A DNA stretch of 64,000 bases from Theristus sp. LFF4_11 (taxonomy: Eukaryota > Nematoda > Chromadorea > Monhysterida > Xyalidae). The position numbers and the translations under genes are program-made. A model generated the notes under the pieces. That model saw only the letters and a list, made by a program, of their open reading frames with translations. It made no database searches and had not been told where the DNA came from. Within the stretch, counting starts at the first letter, position 1; the number at the start of each line of letters is the position of its first letter. The stretch is taken from assembly GCA_030248135.1 (NCBI GenBank), contig JASANC010001108.1:37224-101223 (forward strand). The letters run 5' to 3'. Shown piece by piece: positions 41,227 to 53,200 of the stretch.

Positions 41227-44200
41227 ATGACATCAAATTCTGGCGGCAACGTTTATCTGCCCCGTCTCTACGAAGGCGCCAATGTTCGCGCCAACGCACT
41301 CTCAGCAGCAATCGATATTCAGTACACACCGGAACGAGGTGCAGTATGGTGCAGTTTTTTTTGACAGTTCAGAAGTTGTGGAGTTCGATTGGTGGGAATT
41401 TTCACATTTTGCAATATTTTTTTCGTTCCGCTCTAGTCGGTTTGCAACGGTTATTTCTGGAGTAAAGAAATCCATTAACCACAAAGATCACAAAAAACTT
41501 ACATGGTTCATTGATTCGGAGAAAATTTCGAATGTCTCTCGTCATTGATTGGTCGACTCAAAACATGCAGGACGCTACATCGCGGCGGTGCACGACATAC
41601 CCGCCGGCGCGCTGCTGATCGAAGAAAACGCGTACGCACACTGCGTGTATGACCCGTGCGGGGCGTACTTTTGTCAGCATTGTTTGGAGCCGATGCAATG
41701 CGGGCAAATGGAAACGAAGTGCAACCAGTGCTCGGATTCTCTGGTAAGGAACGTCTGCGTAAAGAACATTGTATAATAAATAGCTGTTCGCTGATTGGTT
41801 GCATGTGGTTTGGTCGTTTTTTTATCGTTTGTATCGCCTTGCATTAACTGTTCAAAAGGTAGAGCGTATCAACCACTTTAGGGAAGTGGTATGGTAATTT
41901 CGCTTAAAAGCGCAGTTTTTTCAATACTTGCAGCTTGTCTATTGCTCCATCGAATGTCGCGACCTAGCATGGACTGAGTATCATCAGTTCGAATGCGGCC
42001 CAATCAGACGTCTGCTGCAGTGCGTGGGACTCCGCCTACATTCCGTGCTACTAGCCGTCCGGATACTCGTGAAAACAAAGGTGATCGTGGATTGAGATCG
42101 AATTGAATTTCAGCGAATCACCAGCAAATTGTGGTTGTTTGTTTTTTGCGGGCCAAGTTTTTCAAACATCAAACCAACACCCCAACTCCATTCTCCAGAC
42201 CCGCGACATTCGTCAGGCGTACAAAACGTTGAAAATCTCCGACTTGCACGGCGATTCCACCGCCCAGTTCGGTTCGAACGCCGAAACCGACCACTTCAAC
42301 GGCGATTCCGAACGATTTCAACTGCTGCTGAGTTTACTGCCCGACGAGGATTCGAGCACAATCATTCCGATGGAAACGATGCTCACGAATGATGACGATA
42401 CAAATAAGAAGACTGATCAGAATCAACAGGACAGTGATGGAAATGGGCAATCGGGATTGGCGAAACTTTGTGCGTTCATTGTCGAAAGGTGGGAGATTGC
42501 TGGGTCGAGCCTGCTCAACGACGATGAACAATGGGACAGGGTGAGGTTGAGAATTTTTAATTGAGAGATTTGAATGAATGAATGAATTTGAACATGGTTT
42601 CATTTCAAAAACTGCGAATTTTCATCAAAATTCTAGGAGTGCTATTGACTGAGACCCATAAAAATACATGAATATTCAGTTTCAAACAACCGAAACTGAA
42701 ATTTTTTGTTTAATCCGTTAAAGCCGTTAAACCCTAAAATGGAAAAAAATTCTTTGTCGCGACAGACTCCGCCCGATGAGCGTCGCGAAACGCTGGCCGC
42801 CGTGCTGTTGGCCATACTAAAGCGTCTCAGTCGTAATCGCCAGGGGATCCTGGAGCATCGGCGGATGACACGGCCAGAAATTGCAGAGGTTAACAGAAAT
42901 ACAAACTTGAACTTAAATAGCCTGAATCTAAACGTCACTCTGAGCGGCCAAGTTTAGTCTGCCGTAGCTTTAGCAAACAGTTTAGTGCAGCCAAGTCCAT
43001 TCCGCCTTAGCTTTAGCAATCCACCAGTTGAAGGTTGAAGTGTTGTTTCAAAAAAATGATGACCAGAAAAGCGTGTTTGTTGTTGCGGGTGTTCACGATG
43101 GTCGACAGTCACAAAGCGTCGGCTATCTACCCGACCGCAGCGCTGCTGAATCACGGCTGCATGCCCAACGTGCACATGGTGTTCGATCGATTCGCCAGGA
43201 TGCAGTGTCGCGCCATTCGACCGATTCCGGCCGGTGACGATGACGTTTCACTTTTTTAAAAAATTCAAAGTGTAATTTTCAAAAATGTCGGGCTGAAAAC
43301 GAAAAAACACCGCTAGGCCAACCGCTGCAGCATTGTTACGGCGCAAAGTTCGGCAAGATGGCGCGCGCGGAGCGGCAGGAATCCCTATTGGCCGATTACT
43401 ATTTCCGCTGCGAATGCGAAGCGTGCACGGAGGCGGAGTTTGAGGAAATTGAACGCGAAAAGCTGGCCCTAAAATGTGACTGTGGCGGTGAATTGTGGCC
43501 GACGGCACAGCTGGTCAACGAACTGAATGGCACTGGAGTCGCTGTTGACGATGGAAACTCAAAGCAGGAAAACTCGAAAAGCGACCGTTGTTCGTCGTGT
43601 GGTGGCGATGCGAATGTAGTGCGACAAAAGTTTGAAAAGGACGTCGAAGAACTGATGGAAACGTTGCGGAAGGTGGCGGTACTGTGCGCGAAAGACGTTG
43701 AGGTTGGTTGATAAAGCAAACATTGCGTTTCTGCAAATAATCACGCATGAATAACGTCCGTATATTCTTTTCCAGTCGTTTTAGCACCAAAGCTCGCTCA
43801 ACCATTCTTTTCACTTTTCCCGCAGCCACTGCTGAAAACGTACCTGACACTTGAGGCGCGCTGTCACACGCACAACGAACGAATCAATGAGCTGCGCTGT
43901 GTGCTCGGCAATGCGTTGGTCGCCGCAGGTGTTGTGCACTTGCGCAATTTGTACTTTTTTTGAAAACCCTGTTTTGAAATTTCATAATAAAGTGCGATTC
44001 GTTCGGCTGAATGGGCTATTTTTGTGCTACCCACCACTAGACCCGTGTGTGATCGTACCGTTTTCAAATCAGTGCGCATCTCACAGTAGTCAGGGTGCCC
44101 CTCGCAGCCGCACGCACGCAAATTATACAGGTAAAGCCACACAAACAACACCGAACAAAACAGCAAAACAAAAATAGCAGGTGAGAATACGTCAGTTTTT

Positions 44201-44648
44201 GCGTTGTGGGCGGCGGACTGACACCGCGAGTGCTGGACACTGTTTTTTTGCGGTTTCGCCCGGTAAGAGAAGACCGCGGCGACCGCGGGCTCGTCAGATC
44301 GACAAGTCATCTGACCGCACAGTCTCAAAAAATGCACAAAAATAGCAGAAGCAACCAAAAAGCGTCTCCGCAGGTGTGCCGCAAGCGGCCGAGCCGATCC
44401 TGTTGCGGCACGTGGCTTCAACGAAACGGCACAGCGGCCCGCTGTCACTCCGTACCGCGGTCGCGGTCTCACGGTTGACGGGCGCCTACCGCGAATTCGA
44501 CTCCGACAAGTACTGGCTGACCGCGGCGCTGATGATTCGCATTCACTTGAACCACTTCGGAACGCAACAGGTGAAACAGATGTTTGAAGCCAATGGACTC
44601 ACGCATTTCCTGCCGGCCATCGAGCTCATCGAAATGGGACATGTGTGA
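41227..44648 (+). CDS. SMYD-type SET/MYND protein, first of three tandem copies
   Basis: Exons: 41227-41338, 41571-41743, 41934-42080, 42199-42540, 42766-42888, about 43098-43233, 43317-43702, 43826-43928, 44374-44648. The split SET N-part (GRYIAAVHDIPAGALLIEE) leads into a MYND zinc module (FCQHCLEPM, KCNQCSDSL, VYCSIECRD, EYHQFEC). The SET core is HKASAIYPTAALLNHGCMPN, then QHCYGAKFG. A post-SET zinc cluster (YFRCECEACTE, KCDCGG, RCSSCGG) and a helical C-terminal domain (HTHNERINELR, LMIRIHLNHFG) follow. SMYD proteins methylate lysines in cytosol or nucleus using S-adenosylmethionine. The CYG form of the SET end resembles SMYD4. The signature is NHGC in place of the usual NHSC. The acceptor before 43098 could not be placed with a clear AG, so that junction is approximate. 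Confidence 0.88.
44186..44336 (+). repeat. Family C dispersed repeat, copy 2 (SMYD intron 8)
   Basis: Reverse complement of 14612-14782, sharing TTTGCGGTTTCGCCCGGTAA and GACTGACACCGCGAG-like words. It lies in the intron 43929-44373. See copy 1. Confidence 0.7.
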
Positions 44649-44919
44649 TTGGCAGACACGGTTCTTAGATGAGCAATTTTTTACGGGACAACCTGAAGAA
44701 CCTCGAAATGCCAAGCTGATTTGCTGGTTGCTGGTGTCGACGGCAATGAATACAACGAGTTTTTCGATCTGGCTTGCACAATTTGCTTTTTAGCACAGTA
44801 TCTGATTGACTGGTTTGACAAAGGTTACATTTTTGAGAAACTGCACTTTTTAATTTGCCGTTGTTCAATGTTTTTGTCATTCTTTTTACGTGGACAGTAG
44901 TTTAGCTCTCACTTTTTGA

Positions 44920-44982
44920 AATCTTTATTGATATTATGCCGTGCACTGCAGAATAAACCTGAACTGAACTGAACTGAACTGA
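44920..44982 (+). mobile_element. 3' tail of a SINE/LINE-type retroposon with (CTGAA)n
   Basis: GCCGTGCACTGCAGAATAAA is followed by four to five CTGAA units. The tail resembles the end of the SINE at 52210-52445 (GTGCCGAATAAAACAGAACA), suggesting one 3' end family. The 5' part is missing. Confidence 0.5.
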
Positions 44983-45201
44983 TTTTCTTGCTGAATACAT
45001 AAGTAATTGACAAACTTTGTTGATTTCTTGCGACAATGACCAACTTTGTTTCCCGTTTCGTTGAATAAAAATGAAACAAGGTGATGAATGAAAAGTTAGC
45101 CTCCAGCTTTTTGCGTTCGGTTGAATGGTTTACGTATTTTCTCCCAACTCCAACAACAGAAGGTGCGCTGCGTTGCATTTTACCGCTTCAAGGCAAATTT
45201 C

Positions 45202-45531
45202 TCAACTATTTTCCCCGTTAATGCGTAGAGCTAAGAAGTGAACGCAAGAGTAAAACGTTGTCGCAATCACGACAAGCTGTGCTAGCACAAAAGTAACGTT
45301 GGAGGAACAATTTCTTCGTGCAACTAGCCAGAAGCAAACGAGGAAGCACACTGCACATAGCTGAAACACATAGCTGGTATAGTTTTTCCACATCGCGCAG
45401 CAGTATGTGTAAAAGACAAAAAAGTGCAGCAAAGCTAACACAACATCACTACACCGTGGTGATTGTACAAGTTTTCGCTGATGTGCTGATCTCTCAATGT
45501 ATTTGTGCCGTTTCTCAATTTTCCTTTTCAT
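45202..45531 (-). CDS. Possible small membrane protein between SMYD copies 1 and 2
   Basis: A single-exon frame of 109 residues starting with ATG at 45531. A basic N-terminus (MKRKIEKRHKYIE) is followed by three hydrophobic segments: VVLALLHFFVFYTYCC, VFQLCAVCFLVCFWLVA and FVLAQLVVIATTFYSCVHFL. No family is recognised. It lies antisense in the spacer between two SMYD genes and close to the start of the second. It may be chance, since T-rich antisense DNA easily yields hydrophobic frames. Confidence 0.28.
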   Translation of the reverse strand: MKRKIEKRHKYIERSAHQRKLVQSPRCSDVVLALLHFFVFYTYCCAMWKNYTSYVFQLCAVCFLVCFWLVARRNCSSNVTFVLAQLVVIATTFYSCVHFLALRINGENS

Positions 45532-45582
45532 TTCAGGATAATTTGTTATGAATTAAATTAAGCAAATTATATTCCAACGAAC

Positions 45583-48500
45583 ATGACCGAACCGAGTAGC
45601 GCCAAATCAGCAACAAGTGATGAAAGTGCCAGCTGCAACGTGCAGAACGGGCGCACCACGGCGCCGCAACAAACGTTGCACGCCGGTCGGAACACGCTCG
45701 TCAACGGACTGACGGCCGCTGCGAAGGTTGCGTTCACCAAAGAGAAAGGTGTGCCTTTTTAAGGGGGTTGTTTTTGATAGATTCATGCATCAAAGCAAAG
45801 AGAAAGGTACTTTTAGAGGGGATAGTTTTCGATTCAGATTTTAGATTCACACATCACAACTCTGGGGGACGATTGGATCATGCGATGGTTTTCTGCGTGC
45901 CTCAGCTATGCAAAGCTCAAACATTTCGGGCTGTCAGTGGAAATTCAAAATGACCGCACTAGTTCTGAATGGCACCTGGTAAACTTGATTGCCACTTGAC
46001 GCCACTTCAGGCCGCCACTTGATCGCCACGAGTGACATCCCGGCTGGCGCGCTGGTCATCGAAGAGCCGCCATACGGATTCTGCGTGCACGACGCGTGTG
46101 CCGAGTTCTTCTGTCAACACTGCGCGCTCGCGTTGCCTTCCGACCGGCCTCGATTTCAGTGTCGCAATTGTAACGATCCAAAGGTGATTGCACGTGTGCC
46201 TGATGAAGTGTACCACCTGTTTTGCAAACCTGTGTACATGAGGAATTGTTGCTTTACAACAACCAAAACTACAAATCCGCATGAAAAACATGGAAAATGC
46301 TGCACACGGCGGCGGAGTTTGACAGTCGGGACACCGCGTGGGACTGGACTCCTCGGTGGACACCATTTCGCGTCTGTAGCGCAGGTGTAGGGCTTTTGTC
46401 TACCGTTATGTAGGCGGAAAGTTTGAACCCCGCTGTGGAAAAGACACATAATGGAAAAACGAAAGTGACCAACAACATCTGATGGTCTACACCCTCTCGA
46501 GCCGAGGGTAATTTGGGCTCGGGGCAGTATTGCACGTTTCCACCGCAGTTTGGTACCCTATCGTTTCCGGAACCGGTGCGCGAATAATTATAAAAATGTT
46601 TTATTTAGCGTGATAGTCTCCAATTCAGATCATCTTTTGCTCAACGGACTGCTACGACCGCGCGTTGACCGCGTATCACGCGTTGGAATGCCATCTGGAG
46701 TTCATCGGGTTGACCCGCGAAAGTGTGCTGCTGGGCCTGCGGATACTGCTGTTAACGCCAATCGCCGCCTTGATTGAGTACAGTAACCGTAAGCAAAGCG
46801 GTCAACCGGAGAGTCAACCTATTATTGGACAGACGACACCGATCAACAGCAACGAGCAGCGCTTCCAATCGTTAATGGCATTGCTGCCGGTGGAGGATGA
46901 AGAAAAACCCGCCGGTAAGCGAACAAACGCAACAAATGAGTGGGGGGCGCCCATCGAGTTTTTTCTGTCATTGAGTGACTGTATACACCCTCGGCAGGGT
47001 TCGATTCCCCCGAGCGCACAGTCCACGAGTGAAGTGGCCTTCGGAACTTTGTCAAGTGGTCTCCAACATAAAATTGGAAAAATAAATCTTTTTTTTTTTC
47101 AGCACCAACAACAAGCGTTGGTGGCGGCGGCACGGCACTCGGATTGTCACGATTGGTTAGATTTCTTGTTCGACGATTGGTCAAAGAAAAATACACGCTG
47201 CACGCTGATTGGCCGGAAGAGTTGACCGAGCTGGAGCGACAGGTCAGGCGTGGTGATGACCTTCGTTTTCGTTTTGAACAAAATTTTGAAAAACAGCCAG
47301 TCGACAAACTTTTGTTTTTTTTAATTTTGTTTCATTGTCCAATTTTTGTGCGAAGGGGCGCATCGGATGGCGGTCCCTCCAACGAAATCATGCCCTACCG
47401 AATTAAAAAAGCTTCAATGGACCCCTTCGCGCGCACGCGCGGGTCTCAACTGAAGTTTTAATGCGTATCTCGTTGAAATAAAAAAAAATAAACTCAAGCA
47501 ACACGAAGTTTGCAGATTTTATTGCACGACGTTTTGCTGGACATTCTACTGCGCCTGCGCCGCAACCGCCAGGGCGTCTGGGAGTTTCGAAAGTTCCGCG
47601 ACGAGCCGCTGACGGAGGCGCTACGCACGGTCGACTGCCACAAAGGCACGGCCGTATATCCGATCGCGGCGCTGATGAATCACTCGTGCCTGCCGAACAC
47701 GCACATGACGTTCGCGAGAGACGCGCGCATCGAGGTCGGTGCAGCTGCAAAGTTGGCAAACCGGGCCGAGGGGGAATGTCTGAATTTGACATTTGTATCC
47801 ACTTTTACAGCCGGACAAGTTTACCGCTTGCGCGGTTTCCACAGCCAAACGGTGGGAGGCGCCTCCTAGCTGGCTAGTGAGAGTTCGGCGACTGACTAAA
47901 GGTGTACCCGAAACATCATCACACGCGTTTCAGATGAATTCCTCCAGTAACAGATGTGTCAGCAAACTCTTGAACAATTTCAGTTGCTAAAATTTATCAT
48001 CATTTTTCTCTATTTTCCCCAAACGTGCACAGGTGCGCACGATCGAGACCGTCCGTGCCGGCACGGAACTGACGCACAATTACGGGCCGAAATTCGGCGA
48101 ACACACGCGCGCCGAACGTCAGGCGAAACTGCTCGACGATTATTTCTTCGTGTGCGACTGCGTCGCCTGTTCGTCGGACGAGTGCGGCCGGATCGAACGC
48201 GAACAGGACGCTTACAGATGCGAGAAGTGCGCCGCGACCATCCTAGTGGAAGACAAACGTCGAGAAAACTCTTCAGAGTCGCTGCCGTGTCCGGCGTGTC
48301 GAGACGAGAGTCTGACACGGGACGAGGTCGAAAAAAAGGTCGGCGCGCTGCGCGCGATGCTCGCGGCCGTGCAGAGCCGTGCGCTGCTCGAGGACGTCGA
48401 CGACAACAACGACGACGAACTCGTCCTGCCGTCGGAGCGTCTCGTCGATTGCGTCGAGGCGCTCGAAAGATGCATGCACACGCACAATGGCACGCTGAAC

Positions 48501-49209
48501 GAGCTGCGTGCGCAATGCGCCGATGTGCTGATCAGTGAAGGTGGGGCAGTGTTGAAGAATGAGACATTGTTTCGGTTGTCTTACAGGGTAGCACGCTAAA
48601 AAGGAGTCCGAACGGATGTCTGGTGTCCTGTCCGCCCTTTTGTCGGGAAGTCTGTCTTGGTGTTCCATAGATAAAACAAAGTAAAAGCGGTAACACACTA
48701 CACCACTCGGCGGCGGTTTTATTTTCGAGTAAGACACACAAGCTGACAGGTCACCGTTTTGGCTTGCCTACTCATGGTGTCTTACACTTTGGTATATGGG
48801 AAAAACTGACAGGTCACCGGAGTATGATTTTGGGTTCGAAGAGCCTGATAATTCGCTGAAAAACGATTTTCACTTTTACGCTTCAACGCCAGAAACCACA
48901 GTAAACACCGAACACAAGCTACATACATTTCCGATGTGTTCGCTAGGCAAGCACACACTGGCGGAGCCGATGCTGAAGCGCTACGTTGCGACGGAAAAGC
49001 GTCGCCACGGCACACAGTCGCTGCAGGCTGCATGGGCGTGGCGCAAGTTGAGTCGCCTGTATGCGCACTCGAATGCGGCGGCCTTATACGGCGTCACGGT
49101 GGCGTTAGTGGTGCGCGTTTACGTCAATCATTACGGACGGCATAATGTCGAGCGACTGTTCAGAGACGGCGGCATGGAGGAGATCGCGGAGTTGCTCGAT
49201 AAACTGTGA
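45583..49209 (+). CDS. SMYD-type SET/MYND methyltransferase, second tandem copy, canonical NHSC
   Basis: Exons 45583-45748, 46011-46183, 46629-46914, 47103-47242, 47516-47734, 48033-48540, 48947-49209; all junctions keep phase (584 residues). SET N-part: GRHLIATSDIPAGALVIEEP. MYND: FCQHCALAL, QCRNCNDPK, IFCSTDCYD, YHALEC. SET core: HKGTAVYPIAALMNHSCLPN, then VRAGTELTHNYGPKFG. Post-SET cysteines: VCDCVACSS, RCEKCAA, PCPACRD. C-terminal helices end with VNHYGRHNVERLF. The N-terminal ~55 residues are Ser/Thr/Ala-rich and low in hydrophobics. Exon 2 (173 bp) is the same length and phase as in copy 1, showing common origin. It retains the Ser, Pro and Tyr that copies 1 or 3 change, so it is the best candidate for an active lysine methyltransferase. 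Confidence 0.9.
46360..46600 (+). mobile_element. tRNA-derived SINE, copy 2 (SMYD-2 intron 2)
   Basis: A tRNA-like head with A box TAGCGCAGGTGTAGGG near 46377 and B box AAAGTTTGAACCCCG near 46418. The body extends to about 46600 and shares TTTGGTACCCTATCGTTTCC with the repeats at 11020 and 31155. It lies between exons 46011-46183 and 46629-46914. Confidence 0.6.
46930..47060 (-). mobile_element. tRNA-derived SINE, copy 3, inverted (SMYD-2 intron 3)
   Basis: On the minus strand it reads GACTGTGCGCTCGGGGGAAT, then CGAACCCTGCCGAGGGTGTA, then CTCGATGGGCGCCCC. This is the B-box half and body of the SINE at 39893-40065. The A-box half is degraded. It lies in the intron 46915-47102. Confidence 0.65.
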
Positions 49210-50254
49210 GCCGCAGCAGTGGCAGGGTCGAGTGAACGATGTACGATTGAAAAATGAGGAAAATGCGAGATTTTTTTCTGTTGACGCTGGCTTTTGGTCG
49301 TGGTCGGCCGACCTGTTAAGCTGTTATTGTTGTTGTTTTTGAATGTTCTTATTATTTTAGTTTTTATAAATCTCTGTTCTTTTTTGTTGTTTTGAGATTC
49401 AGCAAGCGAATTTGAGTTGTTCTACAATGTATTGTGGATTTGTTCAAAGTATGGATAAAATGAGTATTTTCTTTAAAAAAATTGTGAGTTGTTTGGGTTG
49501 TTGTGGTTGACGTTGCATTCATGTTCAGATGATTGCGCGTTTGAGGTCTGGAATTTTGAAAACAATTTTCACCATCGCTTTTTTGCAAAATTGAAACCTG
49601 CAAGTTCATAATGCTTGCAGCTGCAGGTTTTTTCCAGCTCATGTTTTTTTGGATACCATTTGCGATAATTGTTTTTATACATGTTTCAGTGTTTGTGTAC
49701 CAGAATGTAATGAATAAAAGCGAAGTATGAAAACTGAAACGGTCGTTTGTTTTCTTCAGTTTCTCTTTTTGAATGGATTACAGAAATTCAATTCGTAGCG
49801 TCAACTTGGCGCAACTTGCACTCACATTTGCGTCAGGTCCACGAAACGCGGAAAATGTTGACACCACACTGGAAACGTTCAGACCAAACTGTAAAATATC
49901 TGAAAGCCACTGGCTGAAAATCGTGGCGTTGTAACATTGCTGCACCTTACGAAGCACATTGAAAGCCGCTCGCGCACTTTCGTCTTGCTACAACGCTTCT
50001 CCTTATTGCGCAGCCACACTGACAGTGGAAACGTCGAATCACACGTACACACGCACACACTTGCCGCAAATAAAGTGACTGAAACTCTGAAAGTGCGCAG
50101 TGTATAAAGCAAGTTTTACACTCGTTTTGCGCTTTGCCGTTTCGAACACCTACTGAATATAACGGCCATTGTGGCGGGTTATTTATCGATTGAGATTAGA
50201 TTACATATTGTTAGAACTGATGAGAAGAAATTAGAAAGGAAAAATTGAAAAAAA
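49210..50254. other. Intergenic spacer between SMYD copies 2 and 3
   Basis: The left half is the probable 3' UTR with an AATAAA at 49713-49718. 49880-50250 precedes the third SMYD start and should hold its promoter. No coding or repeat feature stands out. Confidence 0.5.
49713..49718 (+). terminator. Possible polyadenylation signal of SMYD copy 2
   Basis: AATAAA about 500 bases beyond the stop at 49209, in A/T-rich non-coding DNA. Confidence 0.35.
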
Positions 50255-53200
50255 ATGTCTGACGAGCCGCTGTTTGGAGGAGCGAACACCGATGCGACAG
50301 CGCTGTCGGCTAAGCTCGAGATTCGGTACACCAAGGAGAAAGGTGAGTCGAAAATTCTCTGCTCCGCTGTTGATTGGGCGCTTCAAAGTGAGCCAAGCTG
50401 ATTGGCTGACATTGAGACAGTGTCAAAACCAGGCCGAAAGACTGCAAGATCAAAAAGGTACGCTCGAATATCCGTTTGTGTTCTCGACACCTCAGATGCA
50501 TTCGCAAGGCTTCTAAAAATTATCACTTCCAGACACGGGGGAAATCAAGTGCGACGGTTTTACGTCTAATTGGGCCAATTTTGTATACAAAACTCAAAAA
50601 TACCGCATGTCAATGCCAGAACCATTGAAAAACGGCCACAAACTTCTCCAGTGCAAGCAAACAACCGCCAGCCATAATCAAACAGATACAAAGAAAAGAC
50701 ACGGTCTGTTTAGGACGTCACGTGGTCGCGAGAGACGCCCTACCGCCGGGATCATTGGTGCTCAGCGAGCTGCCGTATGCGTTGTGTCTGTTTGAGGGAT
50801 GTGCAGTGCACTTTTGCGATCATTGTTTGAATGCAATCACTGCGCGACCGATACACTGCGATCGGTGTCATGATAAACAGGTTTGGTGATATGCGGCTGA
50901 TGAACCGGATTGGCCGGATCCGAAAAATATTGTACGCACATTGCACAAAAAGAATTCCCTGAGCGAATCGCCAATGATCAAGTGTTTGAAGGTTTTGTTA
51001 GTGGTACAATGTATGTTTTTTGCACGGTCACGGCGTTCATGCGCGCTGCTTTTTTTTGAAAACATTCATGGCAGCGATCACAACTGGAGGCCACGTTTTT
51101 GCACTCGAATGAATAACGCGAACTCTTTCCAAAAATTTTTCTTCGCTAAAAAGGAATATGCACAGGAACTGCAAAAATCAACGCTCAGCAAAAAACAAAA
51201 AAAACCTTCTTTTCCGGGAAAACGGAACTTTTTTATTGCAGATTGTCTACTGCAGCGGCGAGTGTCGTGCGACCGCTTGCGAGGCGTATCATGAGTTCGA
51301 GTGCGGTCGACTCCGTCAATTGTTGCAGTACATCAGTCGTCAGGCAGCAATTGGACAACGGGACATGGTTGGTGGGCAAGTTGCGACCATCGGAGAATGA
51401 GATTGCCATTATTTTCTTGTAGCCATTATTTGCGGTGCGCATTGTCACCGTCATGTCAAACACTGATAAATTCTTTTAGAATGAATTCTTTTGGCACCGA
51501 ACAAAAAGTGTTCTAGTCTAGTGGTCGTCGGCTTGTTAAATTTTCAGCGTTAAAAATGAAGCCAATCCATTGTTATTACGTTGAAAAGTGTCCCGTAGCG
51601 TGTCCGTGTACGTGACCGCGCCGTGTCATGGCACGAAAACATAAATTTTTTTGCTTTTCGGGACACCGCGCGTGAAGAACACATGCTACAAGTCATTTTT
51701 CAAGTGTAAAGTCTCCTGACAACGAACTTCAACCGCAAATCGCACTGGTAGCCACCATTCCAGCTGAGCCCCACATCTCCGGGACGTATTCATAACGTCA
51801 TCCTGGCCGTGCGTCTTCTGCTGGCCACACCAGTTGACGTGTTCGTTGATGAATGGTCAAGACAAGACGCAAAACGTAACGACAACAACAATAACAACGA
51901 TCGCCAAACCGATCTGAAGCAGGACAATAATAACCAGAACAAGAAACAGTCGACGAAAAAGAGCAACAACAAAAGCAAAAAGTCAGACAGTAACAAGAAA
52001 TCGGCCAAAACGAAATACCAGACGACGACGGCAACGACGACCGTTGCGAGTGACCGGCCGGTGACTCGAATTGTGACTCCGGTTGAGCGGTTTGCGTCGC
52101 TTATGCAGGTGGTTCCGTTTAATTGAGTTTTTTCTAAAAAAATTTGACATGGACTTGAGTTTGAATTTAATTTACGCGGGTTTAGCAGAAACAAAAAGTG
52201 ATTCCGACGGGCATCGGGGTGGTTAACCGGTCTTTTGGTGCTGTTCCGGCATATCAGAAACGTGGGTTCGAATGCACCTTGGTTGTAAAAATTTTCGCCA
52301 TGGTGCCCGTGTTTCTTTCTGAACAATTATTTTATGCTTCAGAGCCATTTTAAAAGTTGCGTACCCAGCTTGCTGGTTTGGAATTTGTTTCCTTGTGCCT
52401 GACAATTCGACGTGCCGAATAAAACAGAACAGAACAGAAAAGCATTTATCCCTTGATTGGCGTCCACACCAGACAGCAGAGCTAGCATTTTCACGATTTT
52501 TTTAACTTCTTTCATTCAAAATACAAAAAAGAAGAAAACCCACTTTCAGCTGTGTACCGATGACGACATTCCATTGAGCGAAGCGGAACGATCGGGCAGA
52601 CCGGAACTGTGCGCATTTCTTGCGGGCCAACTCGCCGAAAACGGTCTGTTTGAGCGTCGAGCCAACGGATGGCCGTTGGAATGGTCGTACGAGAAGAAAC
52701 TGAAATGCGTGCAGGACACATTGGTCGAACTGATGAAACGACTACGCCGCAATTTGCAGGTATACAGCTGATTGGCTGAGGGTATGGAGTTTTTGCGTGA
52801 AATGAACGGTGCAGATATTCTGGCGTTTAGACACGTGCCCGACTGTGTGCTGGAGTATTGCACAATAATAGGATACCCGTAAATTGGAAAGAGATACTTG
52901 CAAGCCGGGACAATACAGTCGCAAGCCGGAGCACTGTACCCGCCAAACTTGAACAATACCCACAAGCCATGTACCCGCAAACCGGAACGATATATCAGCG
53001 TACCCCTTGAATCAGAAACCGCAAAACATGTTAAATGTCGCTCATTCGCGCTAAAGGTTCGCCATCTGTTACGAACGAAAAACTGGAAACACAGGGTGTC
53101 TGGGAGACGCGTCGATTGGCGTGTCGCACCGCGGCGGCGTCGCTCGACCAACACGACGGTCACAAGGCGACGGCCGTTTTCGCCACGGCCGCGCTGCTGA

